Positions 11,511 to 25,292 of a stretch of DNA of 64,000 bases are shown in pieces (position 1 is the first letter of the stretch; each line of letters begins with the position of its first letter). The notes under the pieces are model-generated. The model ran no database searches. It was not told the origin of the DNA and saw nothing but the letters and a program-made list of their open reading frames with translations. Origin of the DNA: Ophiodon elongatus (lineage: Eukaryota; Chordata; Actinopteri; Perciformes; Hexagrammidae); assembly GCA_016806645.1 (NCBI GenBank), contig JACSYO010002163.1, forward strand, positions 124,001-188,000. The letters run 5' to 3'. The position numbers and the translations under genes are program-made.

Positions 11511-14500
11511 TTTAAACTGACCGACACACCCAGCACAGTGTGGAAAGACTTACAAAGGATCCAGATGCCCGTCACTCCTCTTAAACAGCGGCCTGCTTGA
11601 TGACAGCTAAGTCTTCGGGTCTTTTTTTTTTTTTTTTTTTTTGAATCTTCACTTCAAGTCTTATTCTCATCATGTGTGATTTCACATCACGTAACGACCA
11701 GCACATGTTTCCCATCTCTCTGCCCCGGCATCGTTTAGAGCACAAGAACCATTTTATTTCTGACCAGTCGCGGAGGCAGAGAGCTGGTCCACGTGAAACG
11801 ACCATTAACGGCCCACAAACCCACGGGTCCCATCGGAATGTTCAACGTCTTCACAATCAAACCCCCCAAGCCTCTGGACGACGACCTTTTTAAAACCCTC
11901 TCGCGTGTCATCAATGAGTGAATACGAGCTGCAACAACATGAAGTATAACCACAATAATCACATCGATGGATTTATGGACATGGACGGACGCCCAGTCAG
12001 CAGGGAAATCAGGGATGTGAATGCTCCTTTGACTGAAGATGAATCTTGAGGATGCTTCTTTTTTTTCTTTTTTATGCTCAGAAAATAAATATAGGTGACA
12101 TTGTACTCTTTAAGGAACAAAGTTATAAATAAATACTGGTTTAACCGGTCGAGATATATCGAATACAAGCATGAGCTCATTACTGTCCACGTGTTGTCTC
12201 CCTCAAACATTTAGTATCCACTGTTAGCCGCCCATTAACCTCCCGCTTAAGGTTTATGTATTGAAATAAGTCAACTATTAGAAAATCGTACGTTTCCTCG
12301 ACAGCAGAGTGGAATGTCCAGCTGGAGTGGGACCAGACCAGAAACCACATGACGATCTGATGCTCTCCTGCATGGCAACCGATGGGTGAACAGAGCACAG
12401 GTTCAGTGAGGACTCTCGTCTTGGCCCGTAGCCTCCGTGCGTCTGTAAAGAATAGCATTGTAGAGTATGAAGAACGGCCCCCAGGGAGTTCCCTCTGTGC
12501 AGATTTCTGAAAGGAAAACGTCGAGCAGCTGGAGGACAGGCCCAGAGTTCACGACACACTGACCTGAATGTTTACATGCAGCCCGGCTAACGATGCCGGC
12601 TGCTAAGTCACAGCTGAGGTCTGCTGATATTCAAACTCAATTCAAAATCGTCACACAAGTGCACATTTGTACATCTCGTCTTCACAAGGCCGAGAAAGTC
12701 TCTCATGTTTAAAGGCACATTTCTGCTCTCCCCCCCCCCCCCCACAGACAGGTCAGAGGTCAGGGTTCACCAGCTGTCATTGGTTCAGCCTCCTGCTCCA
12801 GGACACCTCGCTGTGGGTGGGGAGTTGAGCAGTAATGACCTGTTCTTACAGGAGCACCCGTGCTGTCCCGAAAGGTCAAGAGTGATGGTCAGAGTCTGCT
12901 TGTAAAGCTGAACCTGAAAGACTAAAGTTACTCCTACAGAGGTGAATCTCCCACTCGGTGAGAGGAGTTTGACATTTATTAGAGAATATTTCATTCCCAC
13001 ATTTGACGGAACCACCACCGTTCACTGGTGACGACGTCCCCGATGACACAGAGTTGATTTAAGTAACGGCAACGTTACATTCATCGTGTGAACGAGTGCA
13101 TAAATATGTGCAGACACTCATTAAGCCATATTAACTATGAATTTGCGGTGCGGTGGGAATTTGACAATGTCAACCCCTTAAGATTATTATTAATCTCACT
13201 CACGTGTAACATGTTGGACGTTGCTGTGCGGCTGCATTGGATGTTAGAGAATTTGATGGATAGAGGTCACCTGCAAAAATGTCCCTGTAAGAAAAACTCA
13301 CCGAGATGCAAAATGATTTCAAAGGAACAGAAAACAACTACAGACGTAAAATGACCACAAAATAAAATACACACAGCGTCTGTCCTGGTCGTCTTGCTCC
13401 CACGTAGCAAGGCCCAGCGGTCCATCGCCTCATAATCCGTCCATGTTCTTTTTTTTTTTTTTTTTTTTTTTTTTATGATACTGATTGTAGTAAAAAAAAA
13501 AAAAGGAGCCACGTGTCAACGGCAAGTCAATAGTTTGGCAGAAGTAAATCTTAAAAAGAAAGTGAAACGTACTCTAATGAATGTTGGCACAAGAAGAGAA
13601 CGAGAAGGAGACGCTCCTCCTGAGAAACAGCCGTTCAGACTGGACGTCTGGGATTCGTGCAGAAGCTCCTCGCTGAGAGTTTTCCTTAAAGGTCCATTCA
13701 TCCGCTGCTTCGCTCTCGTTGAAGGTCGTGCGGCTCGCTCGCGTGAAACCCTTGTTCGTCTCGCGTCAGGATTTTAATTAGAGAAACGTACGATGAACCG
13801 GTTTCACCCCTCAACTCTCCACATTCCCCGTTTGCACTGGTGAGAGTGTTTTTTTGACAAGAAAAAAAAAAACAAAAAAAAAAACGAACTAGTTTTATGC
13901 GCTTTTGTTGAAAAAAAAAAAAAAAATGATCGTCTAGGTTGCACCACTTTTAAATAACAATGGAGAGAAAGTGCCACAGATCTATGGAGCTGCCCTTTGT
14001 GACCTTCAGAAATCTTCTTTTTGAAGGTGTTACACTCCACGTTCACGTCTATCAGTGCGTTTAGGAGCTATCATGTATTTCACAACACCAACTCTATGCA
14101 ACCTTTGCACCTCAACATGAACACAACACTTCTGACCTGTTGTACAGTAGCGTTACACCCCCCAACAACAACAACAACAACAACAACACAGACACAGACA
14201 CACATCTTGAGCCTCTCACCTTCAATAGTCAGATGTACCTCCAAATAATGACTTTGCCTTCTTAGTTTATCTTAATATATTCCAAACAATTGGACATTAT
14301 TATAACGTTTTTGGGGACTACACATCTTGAATCAGCTTAACTTTTGGTTTGTTTGTGTGTTTTAACAACAAAAAAAAGCTTAACTCTGTCATGCTTAGTG
14401 CCTCCTTTTTTCATTCCCTTGGTTTTTCTTTTGTGTCTTTTGTATTTATGTTCATTATTTATGATGTTTGAGGTTTTATGACTTAATTCAGTTGTACGTT

Positions 14501-15189
14501 TTTTTTCTTCTTTTGCTTATGTAGCTAAATCACACAGCGCTCGATTTAATTATTTCAATTAAACGGCCGTTTTCTAGAGGAGCGAGCGTGTAATCGGGGC
14601 TTGAAGTGAACGTCATTCGCCAGTTTAACGCTTGCACACGTTACTGCGGCCGTTACGGCTGTCAGATTCACTAGCCAGTAAAGTGTGTAGCTAGATTTGT
14701 CATTTAAAAAAAAAAAAAAAGTAATTAAAAATCAATCGCATAAACACTACTTGAGTTGAACAAATGCTACAGTCGTAAATGAACCTAAACGGGAACAAAC
14801 TTGTTGAAAAACAGTTTTTGACCGTAAAGTAATGTCAGCTGGTGGAATGGTCCAAGTGGAGCGGCTCAGACGAACCCTCTGTAATTAAACTAGGTCTCTG
14901 TCGCTTTGAGTGTTGGTTCTTTCTAATAAGAAATGTCCTCTGTTGAGTTTGACCCTCCTTCTCCTGGACTGTATCTCGGGGGCTGTCGATGTTTTTATGT
15001 GTACAAGTGCTGCACAGAAGTAATCACAAGCAAAATGGCATATTGGTTTGTGCAATTGATTTATTTTTTATAGTATTTAAGCAATTCTTGGTGAGAACAT
15101 TGTACCAGCTGTTTTATTTTCAGGTGGGGGACTATAAGGGGTCATATCCAATCTCTGGACAGTTTAATGTACGAGGGGAAATGTCTACT

Positions 15190-15195
15190 AATAAA
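15190..15195 (+). terminator. Candidate distal osbpl2 poly(A) signal
   Basis: Canonical AATAAA in ACTAATAAAATCC, followed about 30 nt later by a T-rich downstream element (15222-15249). This is the last good + strand signal before sequence character changes. Confidence 0.5.
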
Positions 15196-17962
15196 ATCCT
15201 AATTTCAATTTATAACCGCGTCTCCTTTTTCTTTTTCTTTTTTTTTTTTATAAAATGAATACTGAGAAAAATCTTGGCACAACTCCACTGAGTCAAAACA
15301 CACATTAACACATGATCAACCAGTTTTCACTAATGACTGCAGTCTTCAGTGTGACACACTGTAAAAACAATATTTTCTGTATATATTCTGTGTAACATAT
15401 GCTACGCATGCAAACGATAGTCAAAAACTAAAATAAGAGCTTACACAAAAACTTTTTTTTTTCTTTTTCTTTATTTGTCTTTTCTTTATTTTCCTGATTG
15501 AAATGTATCGTAAGGTCATAATTTGTCATTCATCACATTACATGGCATGATGCACCAGGTCTACTACACCCATTTACAGGAGGAATACACGGAAACATAC
15601 ACAAGGTTTTACAATGGGGGAACAGGAAGTTTAGCTCATTGCACTTACAACAGTGAATGGAACACTTTGTAATCATTTTTAGGCTCTCGACCTTTTTCTG
15701 TATTTTATTTTCACCCTGTTTTTTTCATTCAGTTGGGTTATTTTATGATATCTCTTTTTTTCTTTTTACACATCTGCATTGTCCAATTCTCCATCTCACC
15801 CTCTTCATCTCCATTTCCCCAAAAATTACATGGAAGCCAGAATATTTTCCCCCTGTTTTTTTTTTTTCTTTTTTGATGTCATCTCATTTTACAAACACAA
15901 CATGTATAGAAACTCTACACAGACCAATATGTTTTTATCTATTTTTTTTTTTTCATATCCGAATACAATTTTTTTTTCTTTAATGAGTCTTAAACAGTCC
16001 GCACGAGCCAGCCACATACGTACACAATTTAGTCATTTATTATTCAAATCATCAAATGCTCTTGTTGGTTATGTCGGTGTTGTTGTTTTTTATGCACACA
16101 AAGCACACGTTTGGGGCGGGGAGGTTCAGGCTTGCATACGTGTAGTGTGCAAAGGCCTCTCTCGTGCCCGTGTGCATGTGTGTGCGCGTGTGTGTGTGTG
16201 TGTGTTGTGATGAGTTAGCATGTTTGAGATTTACATGTTGTAAAGAACATGTCCTTCATTTACATGTTGTTGTTTGTTCAAAGCAGACTCTGGTTCTCAT
16301 CTGGTATTTACACTGGCGGGAGGTCAAAGGTCAAGGGATTGGGCGGGGGGGGGGATGGGGGTTAGGTCGGGTGGGGGAGGTGTCCAGGTCATGCACTTGT
16401 AATTTTTACAGATTCATTACAGGTGAAAGATGAATAAACGCTCCCTGATGGTTTTACAGTGAAAGATGGACTTTTTCTGTTTGTTTCAACATTCTCGCTC
16501 TCTTTTTTTTTTTTTTTTTTTTACAACCTCTCACCTATGAAACATTTACTTTTTTATATATTTATAATATCTTTTTTGTGTATTTTATAATCTTTCTCCG
16601 GTCCTGCTATACATCCGACTGACAGCAAGAGCAGTGGTGACAGTTACTACACTACGTACTGTACAATCAGTTTATGCTACCTTTTTGGTTAAGAACACAC
16701 AAACACACACAGTCCGGGTTTCCCAAAAGCATTACAAGCTGCGTTTGAATACCGTCGACTCTTTTGAACTCTTTGTGGCGCTAAAGGTTTGTCATTTCTC
16801 CTTCTCATGGCTGTTTAGTCAGGAAAAACACAGATACCAGATCAGTGCCACAAAGGGTCAAAAAAAAGAAAATCAGAATCTCTGACTGTGCGACGTGTAA
16901 GTGCGACCTTATTGCTGAGACTCTTGATGTCGGATTGAAAGACAAGTCAAGAGTTTTGGAAATTTGACTTCTTTTAAACACAGATCTGGTGGAAGAAACC
17001 TCTCTTGGCTACATGTCTGGAAATCTGACCCCTTTATGTTGAATTGCAAACGTATAAACACAAGAGTTCTGCTCCAAAACACGATTTGAAAGAACATACC
17101 TGTGAATTTCAGCTCCTTATATTTAGAAAAATCGTTTGCACTCAAGAAAACTAGTTTTTTTCCGTTTCTTTCCTCAGACAGGGGAAAAAAGAAGCTGTTC
17201 CCGAGCAGATCTCAATTCAAATTTGTTGACATTTTTGATGTGGAACACAATTCAGTTTAATCTCTTATTATTGTCTACGTTTGTGCTTCAAACACCTCTG
17301 AAAAACCAGGCTGCGGCTTGGTGATTTTGCCCACTGGTGATTGCTGTGGTCTGAGCTTGCACTCCTGGATATAGACAGACACCATGCAGAGTATAGACAG
17401 AGACCACGACTGGCTAGAGGGCAGTAAAAGGATGGCTTTCTTCAGTGACCAGTATTGTAGTATAAAAGCCCTTGCTGCTATGCATATTTAAGTCACCTTC
17501 AGTGGCTGTATTCATACAGGAGCAGAAACATTTTTGACACATTTTGACACAGATCTTGTCACTCATGCCTTCATGGCTACGTCAGTCAAATACTACTGAA
17601 CCCCTGTAGTTAACAGCAGCCACGGTAAGATCACATCCGTGTCGTAAAGTGTTTAAAAAAAAAAAAAAAATCAGATTTATTGCGCCTGCGTAAACGCACC
17701 TATTATTTTCTAACGTCTATTGAACATCTCAGTCGCGATGCTGCATTTAGTGTGTGCTTTCCTGAGGCAAAAGTGATTGAGGAACATTTTATTGAACATT
17801 TCATTTTTTTTTTTTTTACAAACTTCCAAAAACATACGACATACAATAGAGGAAGTTGGTATTAATTTGGGTAACTTTAAACTCTCATATTGTTTGTTCG
17901 TCTTTGACACAAATTTGAAGCGTCCGTGGTGAAGTCACCGATCTGGTGGCAGTGTACCTGGG

Positions 17963-18022
17963 AAGTGGTCTCTCAAGTGGTCTCTCAAGTGGTCTCTCAA
18001 GTGGTCTCTCAAGTGGTCTCTC
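17963..18022 (+). repeat. 12-bp minisatellite, 5 identical units
   Basis: Unit AAGTGGTCTCTC is repeated five times without change. On the minus strand one frame reads a Leu-Glu-Arg-Pro tetrapeptide repeat, but there is no gene context. Confidence 0.95.
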
Positions 18023-18776
18023 AAGGCTCGGTGCTGTTTGTTGGGGCCACAACCAGATGAAACACAACCCGAATGATCAGACTCTTAAATCTCTCTCCGG
18101 AGGCTGAAACAATACCAAAACTGAAAATAAGCTACACGCATGATAACCTGTGCTGTTGAACAAAAAGTAGGCCAAGATTGTTATGCAACCAATCAACTAA
18201 AATGATTTTACAGCCACCCAATCTGATTTACTGTGATAACATGAACACATATTTCTCTGTTTAAGCAGACTCAAAAACAACACGGAGAGATTTTCAGATT
18301 TTTAACAATCTCATTATTGTGGTTGTGCATAGATCCAGCGATAGATAACATCTGCATAAACATAATTTCTCACTCTGTGTGTATAGATTTTAAACCTAAA
18401 TATCTCTTTCTTTGCTCCCAGCCAGCTCTCTATCCCCTCTCAGTATGATAAAATAAATTCTGACATAGATAAATCATCTCATAAATGTTTCACAAAAAAT
18501 ATATACTAACTTCTTTTATAGTTTCAGTGACTTGAAATAAAGTGTAGTTGTAAAGGAGTTGGAAGTTAAGGAATGTTTTAAAACTGCATGAAGCACATCT
18601 TTTCAATTCTGTAAATTTCATAAATAAATTCTATATAATAACCCTTTTCACAGCATACTGCAACTCAAATAAATACAAAGTCAGATGAATACGCAGATAA
18701 CCTTTTCCCCCAGAAATGTACGTTCCACAGTGTATTTAGCTTTTAAATCTTAAGTGTGTTGTGGCAGTGCACCTTT

Positions 18777-18778
<2 letters not shown>

Positions 18779-18836
<58 letters not shown>
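18779..18836 (+). repeat. (CA)n microsatellite
   Basis: About 29 uninterrupted CA units in intergenic DNA. Confidence 0.97.
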
Positions 18837-18841
<5 letters not shown>

Positions 18842-20920
18842 TTTATTTCGGAATGCCTTGAATAGTACTTCACTAGTAGCCTCCAGCAGTATTTTTTGTC
18901 AGATAAAGCCTATGACCAGGACTTTTGGTCGTCAAGATATATCAATAAAACAAAATAAAATGGAGCTTTTCTTCTTCTTCACCCCTGAGCAGACACAACC
19001 CATATTAGGGAATATATTCTTAATTTGTTATTCGTTTTAGTTTTTTCTATAACTTTATATATATATTATATTTAGTCTATATTCATATAAATCTGTATTT
19101 TTGTCTATATAAATCTCTGGACAACTTTTTTGTTTCTTTTCTTTTCTGGACAACTTCTCATTTAAAATGCATTTTATTTCCTTGTTATTTCTGGGAAATA
19201 CTTCTCTTGTACCGGTGTTGAGAACAGCAAATAGATTATTGTTTACCGTGAGGCATTTTTTGTGAGACTTTTTACTTTTGCTCATTCACATTTCTGTTTT
19301 CTTTAATGCAGTTTTCCTTTCAAACTAACTATTTTGAATGGGAATTACTGATTGATGAGTGAATTTTCCTGTAAAGGTGAAGAGTTGCATTTTATGACAA
19401 ATAAATAAATTCTACTCCATAAAACATTTTGATTGAAAACAGTGGCGCATCTGCGGCAGCAACACTGCCGTCCCCTTACTCATCCTCTCAGCTGTAAATG
19501 TAATTTCCCAGCTGTCATGAACACATCTTTAGAGAGGGACCCTTTGGCAGAGATTCCCAGTTGGGGAGGGGAGGGGACCGTGAAGCAGGTGCCAGGTTAA
19601 CACAAGCAATACAAAGACCCTTGTTATTATGTCCTAACTTACCGGTGACCTATATTATACACAAACACATTCACAGAATCTCCTTATCTATGAAGGATGC
19701 CGAAGCAATCTTGATTTTAGTTATATCAAGAAGCTGATTATGAATCAGGTGTGATAAATAATGATCGTGTGACTTTTCCCATCTGTGTATTCACTTCCCT
19801 TCTCCTCCTCTTGTTTCTGTTTTTTTTTTTCCCAAATATGATTCATTGCATAGAAGGACTGGAGATGAGAGGTCGCCTCTACTGTCCACCATATTTGTTG
19901 TGGTTGAACTCGTGTTAGTCTCATTTTCTTTTCTTTTTCACGTTGGATGATGGTTGTTAAATACACGCATACAGACCCCCACACACATACATACAAACAT
20001 CAGGAACAGAACAATATAGAGGTGACTTTGAGGTTTTCTGCGCCGGGCAGCATGCGAAGGTTCCCAGCGAGCGTTCACACAGACAATATACAGCAGAAGT
20101 TCGTTGGTTCGTTGGTTTTGCTGAAGGCCTCGCAATGTTTGGCCCGACAGAGTATGTTTGGAGTACCGAACCGCAGATCTCACAATGCACTGCAGGAGCA
20201 ACAGCAGGGAGAACACTGACCTGAGAAGTTTCCAAGACAACTGACAGTCTGAGAGAGAGGTTTTCGGGGGTTGGGTTACAGGACTGGACGCCACCACGAT
20301 AGAAAATGAAGAGTTAAAAAAAGGCAAGTGACTTTGTGACACAACCAAGTGTGTTATTTTTGGTTCCTCAGTCACATGACTGCTGACTTTTTTTTTTTTT
20401 TCCTTTCTTTTTGACACCATTTACGAGTGTGCTTTCACGTGTGCTGTGCACATTTGACAGTGAAGACACATACTGATACACACTGATGTGTGTATCAATG
20501 AACATCGATCTCGGAGGGTCAGAAGGATCACATTGGAACCCAAACCCCCGCAGGTGACGACGACTAGTCCAGTTCTGCCACGATGTGTGACTGGTCTGCG
20601 TTTCAGTGCCTCTCTGCTGCCCTGCAGTGCTTTCAGATCAGGCTCCAGTTAGCTATTACAAGCAGCGTATCACTCCGATCCACTGACTGGCTGACTGAAG
20701 ACATGACTCACTGTTGGGTGGAGGAGAAGATCTGGGTGGTACCAAACTCTTGTTTGTAGGTCAGCACCTGCTCTCTGATGTATTAGTCCAGCAGTAGTAC
20801 AATATTGGAGTACCTTAGGTGGTACATTTAAGTCAGACTTAAGCGGTACATCAGTGGTAAGTAAGACAGATGGAGGCAACACGTTTCTATTCCACCAACT
20901 TTTAAAATGACACAATATTG

Positions 20921-23900
20921 TGCTTTCTACTTTCTTACCACTTACTCTATTGCTTTTATAAGTATTAATAATAAATACGAGTCAGAAAATTGACAGGGGC
21001 CATGAAGAAGGTAACACAACATTACAAAGCATAAATAAATGAAAAATGTCACAAACAATTATCAAAAACAAAGTTGATTTAAAAAATATAAATTAATCTC
21101 ACTGTGGCCAGTGTTCCGGATAATATCACTACATAAAAAAGTGTGTGATGAAAATATGTGTTTACAGGGTGTATTAAAAAATATGCCAGTTTAACTTCAA
21201 AATAAAAATATTTAAGAATGATTAAGGCGATATTGGTAACCTGCAACATAAAAACCAGGCAAATAACAAAACAAAATTAGAACAAATTAAAAGAGAACAC
21301 AATGATAACCACCAACAACAACATGAGAAATATCTGAGAGCCAAATGTTGTGGAGTAGTTGGAGAAACCCCATCACCACAAGCACTGCAGGTAAATGTTG
21401 TCTTAATGGCTTTGCGATGGCTGAAAAACAACCCAACTACATACCACATATCGTTATTTTTTCTTTCCTTAAAAAAAACAAAAAGGCTCCTCTTATTCCC
21501 GTGGCCCGATTCCTGTGTGTTGCTCCGGAAATCTCTCTTCTTTGTTATTGTTTTATGACGTCTAGCTAAGATGTGTTTGCCAGTGTCTTTATGGCCTCTG
21601 TTAAGTAATGATGAACAGTGTAAGGTCTTGGATATAAAGTTCCATGCATTCCAAATTCCTACTCTTTTTTTTTTTTTATTCACTATATACTGTACTTCTT
21701 TAAAGACATGGCAAGTTGAGGATTGTTGGGTGGGGGTTGAAATAAAGAAGAATCAGCATTCAAGAAACGCAGAGAGGTGAGGAACCGAGGGAGCAAAAGG
21801 TTTCAACAGTTCCAATCTGGAATGTAGATAGAAACAAACCGTGGAAAGAGACGCAAGTCGACACACTGGTTCTCTGTGTGTCGACTGCATCGCTAGCATT
21901 GTCGTATTCATTCAACGTGACATTTCCATTAACTTCATCACAACAGGTGATGTAACAAGAGGTCTTTAGTACCAGAAAAACCTGCAGTGCCTCAGCAAGT
22001 TTTATTTCATTTTTCCCCACTCGTGTTTTTACTTTGAGAAGAGATAGAAAAGAGGAGAGAGGCTGGTTTGTTGCTCTTATTCCTAGTTTGAGCATAGGAC
22101 TGTGAAATCAAGGATCCTAGCATGCCATCATGCCTGTGGTAAAGTTACCATTTCCTGCAAAGCAGGAACAAGCAGCTCTCCTATAAACGGTGAAGTCGTC
22201 AGCATATAGGAGTAGAATTGCTCCACCCATTTCTTTTTTTTCCATTGAAGCTGCAGTTTTAAATCCACATGTAGGGCTGAGGTGGTACACTGGTTCCATT
22301 GGTTCTACTCGTCTGCTACAGCTCAGTGGATCTCTGGTGATGTAAGAAGATCTCCCTCTACTGGCATGGAGGAGGAGCAGCAAAAAAACCAAAAAACTTG
22401 TTTCTTTGAATTTTGCTCTCATTTTTGTCTGCCAGTAGCTCTTTATAAAGATGTGTTTAACTGCTACAGGTCGGTTCTAGGGCTCCGTGGTAGTTTGGGG
22501 GAGACTAATTCATTGGCTGGGGACTCTGGATTGAGGATAGTCCTTCTAAAGATGGATGTTGGCTCGACATGATCTGTGAAATAAACAAAGAGGTAATTTA
22601 GTCAAGACTATTGAACCCAACCCTTTGATATGGGTTCTGTATGTTTGATATGTTCATAAAGACATTTGTAGATTACAGTATCAATAGTTTATTCAGATGT
22701 CATTACACTAAAATAGCCACCTATAACTGTTGTTCACCTTGTTTATCATACAAAGTAATAAGTGACTTGATGATTTATTATATATGAACACCATAGAAAA
22801 CATTGTTAAGCACATAGAAACTGCTGTCCTTCCTATAAGAAAGGTTAACTTTTATTGAAGAGAAAGTCTCTGTTGTAATATGGGGGCTCAATAAATGAAC
22901 AATGTATGGATGCACTAGATGGTTACTGCCTAGACCTATTCAACCATTGGCAACAAAGACTATAAAATAAATTAGATTAGGCAGGACATCTGTCATATGT
23001 GGTCAAGGAATTTTCTTTGGGGTCCCTTCTTTAATGACAAAGATGCACAAGGAGCCTCTCTATTCAAATGAAGGCGAATTGATATAGCGCTGTCATGCAA
23101 TAAAAACAAAGTTGGCCACTAGATGGTGGATAAGTTTAGGAAATGCACTGCTGATCTACAGTATACTTTACATGAAAGCTCTCAGTCATCCAGCTCATGA
23201 GTTTTTTGCAGTTGCTAAAACTCTACACACAAAAAACAAAAACATATAAACAAAATACGAAATATCTTAATAAGTTAACACAACTTTATGAACTCATTCG
23301 CACAAACACAAAATAAATTCTTCTGTCCACATGCCGACTGCACATTGATGTGCTATTAACACAAAAACAATGGTGAAATAAACAAATGTGTTTATTTTAA
23401 ATCCTGTATATATAATAGTATCAGGCACAACTACTGTAACTGAAGATGATACGAACATAGTTGCTGCATTATACTGTCAACAAAATTCAGTAATTGTTGT
23501 GCACACCAAAGAGCAAACCTGGACTTCTGCTACCTGTAAAAAAACATATTCAAATAAAGTTTTGGCAAAAAAATAAATAAGAATCATGAATGCATTCTCT
23601 TGCATTTTCACTTAAATAAAAAGGGATACATATCCTGAGTTGGTAATGTGGATGATAATGCTTTGCATCTGCATTTTTCTAGATCAACTACTTGTATTTG
23701 TACCAGTATTTGTAACATTTGTTTTAAAAATATATTCATAATTGTATTAACCGCTGCATTCACAGCCCATAGTGCAGTAAAGGATTATTGCTGTTGTCAG
23801 AATTCAACATTTAGATCTGACAAAGACCCTTGTTAAATGAAAATGTTCTTATTTGTTTAATAAAATCATCAATGTCACGGATTTATATTTTAACCCACAG

Positions 23901-25292
23901 CGTGCTGGTATCTGCATTTTATGCATCTTTGTGTGTATTCATTCATCCACTACAGGACAATTCTCCCCTCAGATCTTCCTACACCTAGCTGCACAGATCA
24001 GGAAGGATAGTGGAAGCAGAGGCAAGATTGAAAATAGTTTTTCTCGTCTATAAAGTACTGTATAAATAAAAGGGATACAAAAAATGGATGTTGTTTTTTT
24101 AAGATTATTCACATGTTTTTTAGTGAGTATTTCCAGCATGAACCAACTGTACTAGACAGCAGAAGAGCAAGAGCAGATATTTCTAAATCCCCAGACAACA
24201 TGTCAGCCTGTGCCGACACAGCACCTGTCTATATAATAGGAAGGGCATGTTATGTTGCTGCCTGAAAGAGTGAACTCACTTGTATAATCTGACTCTTCAA
24301 ATGTGCTTCACAGCTCTGTGTTAGATTCCTTGTGCTTATGTTTTTCATCTTAGTATTTGTTCAACTATACTTCATTCCACAAACTGGGAACTGCACACTA
24401 TGTTTCTCACTCTTGCTTTTGCACACAAACCTTCTCCCGGCTTCAGGCAAACAGGGTAAGAGAGCACTCCAGTGTCTCAATCTCTCTCTCTAAACGCACT
24501 GCAGTAATTAGTCCCATTGCAAAACACCTGTTTACCCCAGACGCTTTCATCACCTGGGGCCGCTGTGGCCTCCAGTGTCTCTACCATGTATTTCAACCTT
24601 TGCATTTAAATGCAAATATTCTGCACTGTTGATTTATGTTCAGCATTCATTGGATCTGCAAGAAATAAAATGACCCAAAGTAGTTTTCGTTGACTAAACC
24701 TGTAAAACTTGCTGGGCCAAACACTCATTTAGTTATTTTTGTGTGATGAATTGTCGTCAAGGAGATTTATGTATGTGTGTAACTAACATTTGTAAATAAT
24801 CATAAAATATCTACTATCTATTCATTCTTTGCCAAATAAGGTACCAGACTTTTGAAGCTGTGGGAGTCTTTAATCACATTTACAGTTTGTCTTTGCCTTC
24901 TTCATGAACTCCTGTTTTCCAGTAGGTCCAATTTGTTTCCCAAATGAGTATTCACTGTATGCATCTTTTTGGAATCAATGCCTTCTGGTTTTCTCTCCCA
25001 CTGTGCCTGACTCAGATGAACTGCTCCAAAACATGCTGTATATTTGCTGGTGCCCAGCAGCAGACTTAATCTGTTCCAGTGAACACAGGCCCCCAAAGGG
25101 TTAGTACACAACAAACAGGTAGGTGACTCACTTAAGCCACAACATGGCTTAAAGGACACACAGTATGGACACATGCTTTTGTGTCCTTTTGGTCTGGTGT
25201 TGCTTCTCACGGTTTGGCCTTGCAGTTTGAAGGGATTATTATTATTTATTTATTTTTTTAAAGCTACAGCATATAATATATTTAACAGTATT
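20921..25292. other. Gene-poor AT-rich intergenic DNA
   Basis: No splice-compatible exon series or recognisable protein was found. It contains an 11-bp-arm inverted repeat at 21856-21886 and a CTCF-like core at 23114-23129 (GGCCACTAGATGGTGG). The longest open frame (minus strand, 21222-21683) looks like chance in AT-rich sequence. Confidence 0.5.

Larger units (their letters stand above)
11291..15215 (+). other. Probable osbpl2 3' UTR
   Basis: Follows the TGA at 11288-11290 with no further splice-compatible coding sequence. Candidate poly(A) signals AATAAA lie at 12084-12089, 13361-13366 and 15190-15195; the last is followed by a T/C-rich downstream element. The 3' UTR may therefore be about 0.8 to 3.9 kb depending on the site used. 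It contains a CAT-trinucleotide array, poly-T and poly-A tracts (11622-11642, 13449-13474, 13911-13926), a C10 run (12731-12743) and a CAA repeat (14165-14188). The open frames within it show no known protein similarity. Confidence 0.55.
15216..20920. other. Intergenic block with minus-strand 3' UTR-like features
   Basis: There are no convincing exons. Poly-T tracts (15239-15250, 15858-15868, 16504-16522), a GT-rich patch (16175-16206), a G-rich patch (16340-16380) and a CA array occur. Read on the minus strand, two AATAAA hexamers at 15485-15490 and 15470-15475 would end a transcript coming from the right. A short minus-strand open segment near 20730-20790, ending in a stop, is the only coding hint and I do not recognise it. 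Confidence 0.35.

Noticed and set aside
17885..18067. Minus-strand frame with LERP tetrapeptide repeats
   Set aside because: Produced by the 12-bp minisatellite; no gene structure around it.
21222..21683. 153-codon minus-strand open frame
   Set aside because: AT-rich, low-complexity Lys/Asn and Cys/Trp/Leu segments with no recognised domain and no splice or poly(A) context; likely random.
22117..22422. Minus-strand frame containing YADD, suggestive of a reverse transcriptase
   Set aside because: No other RT block surrounds it and the flanking residues do not fit any LINE; probably chance.
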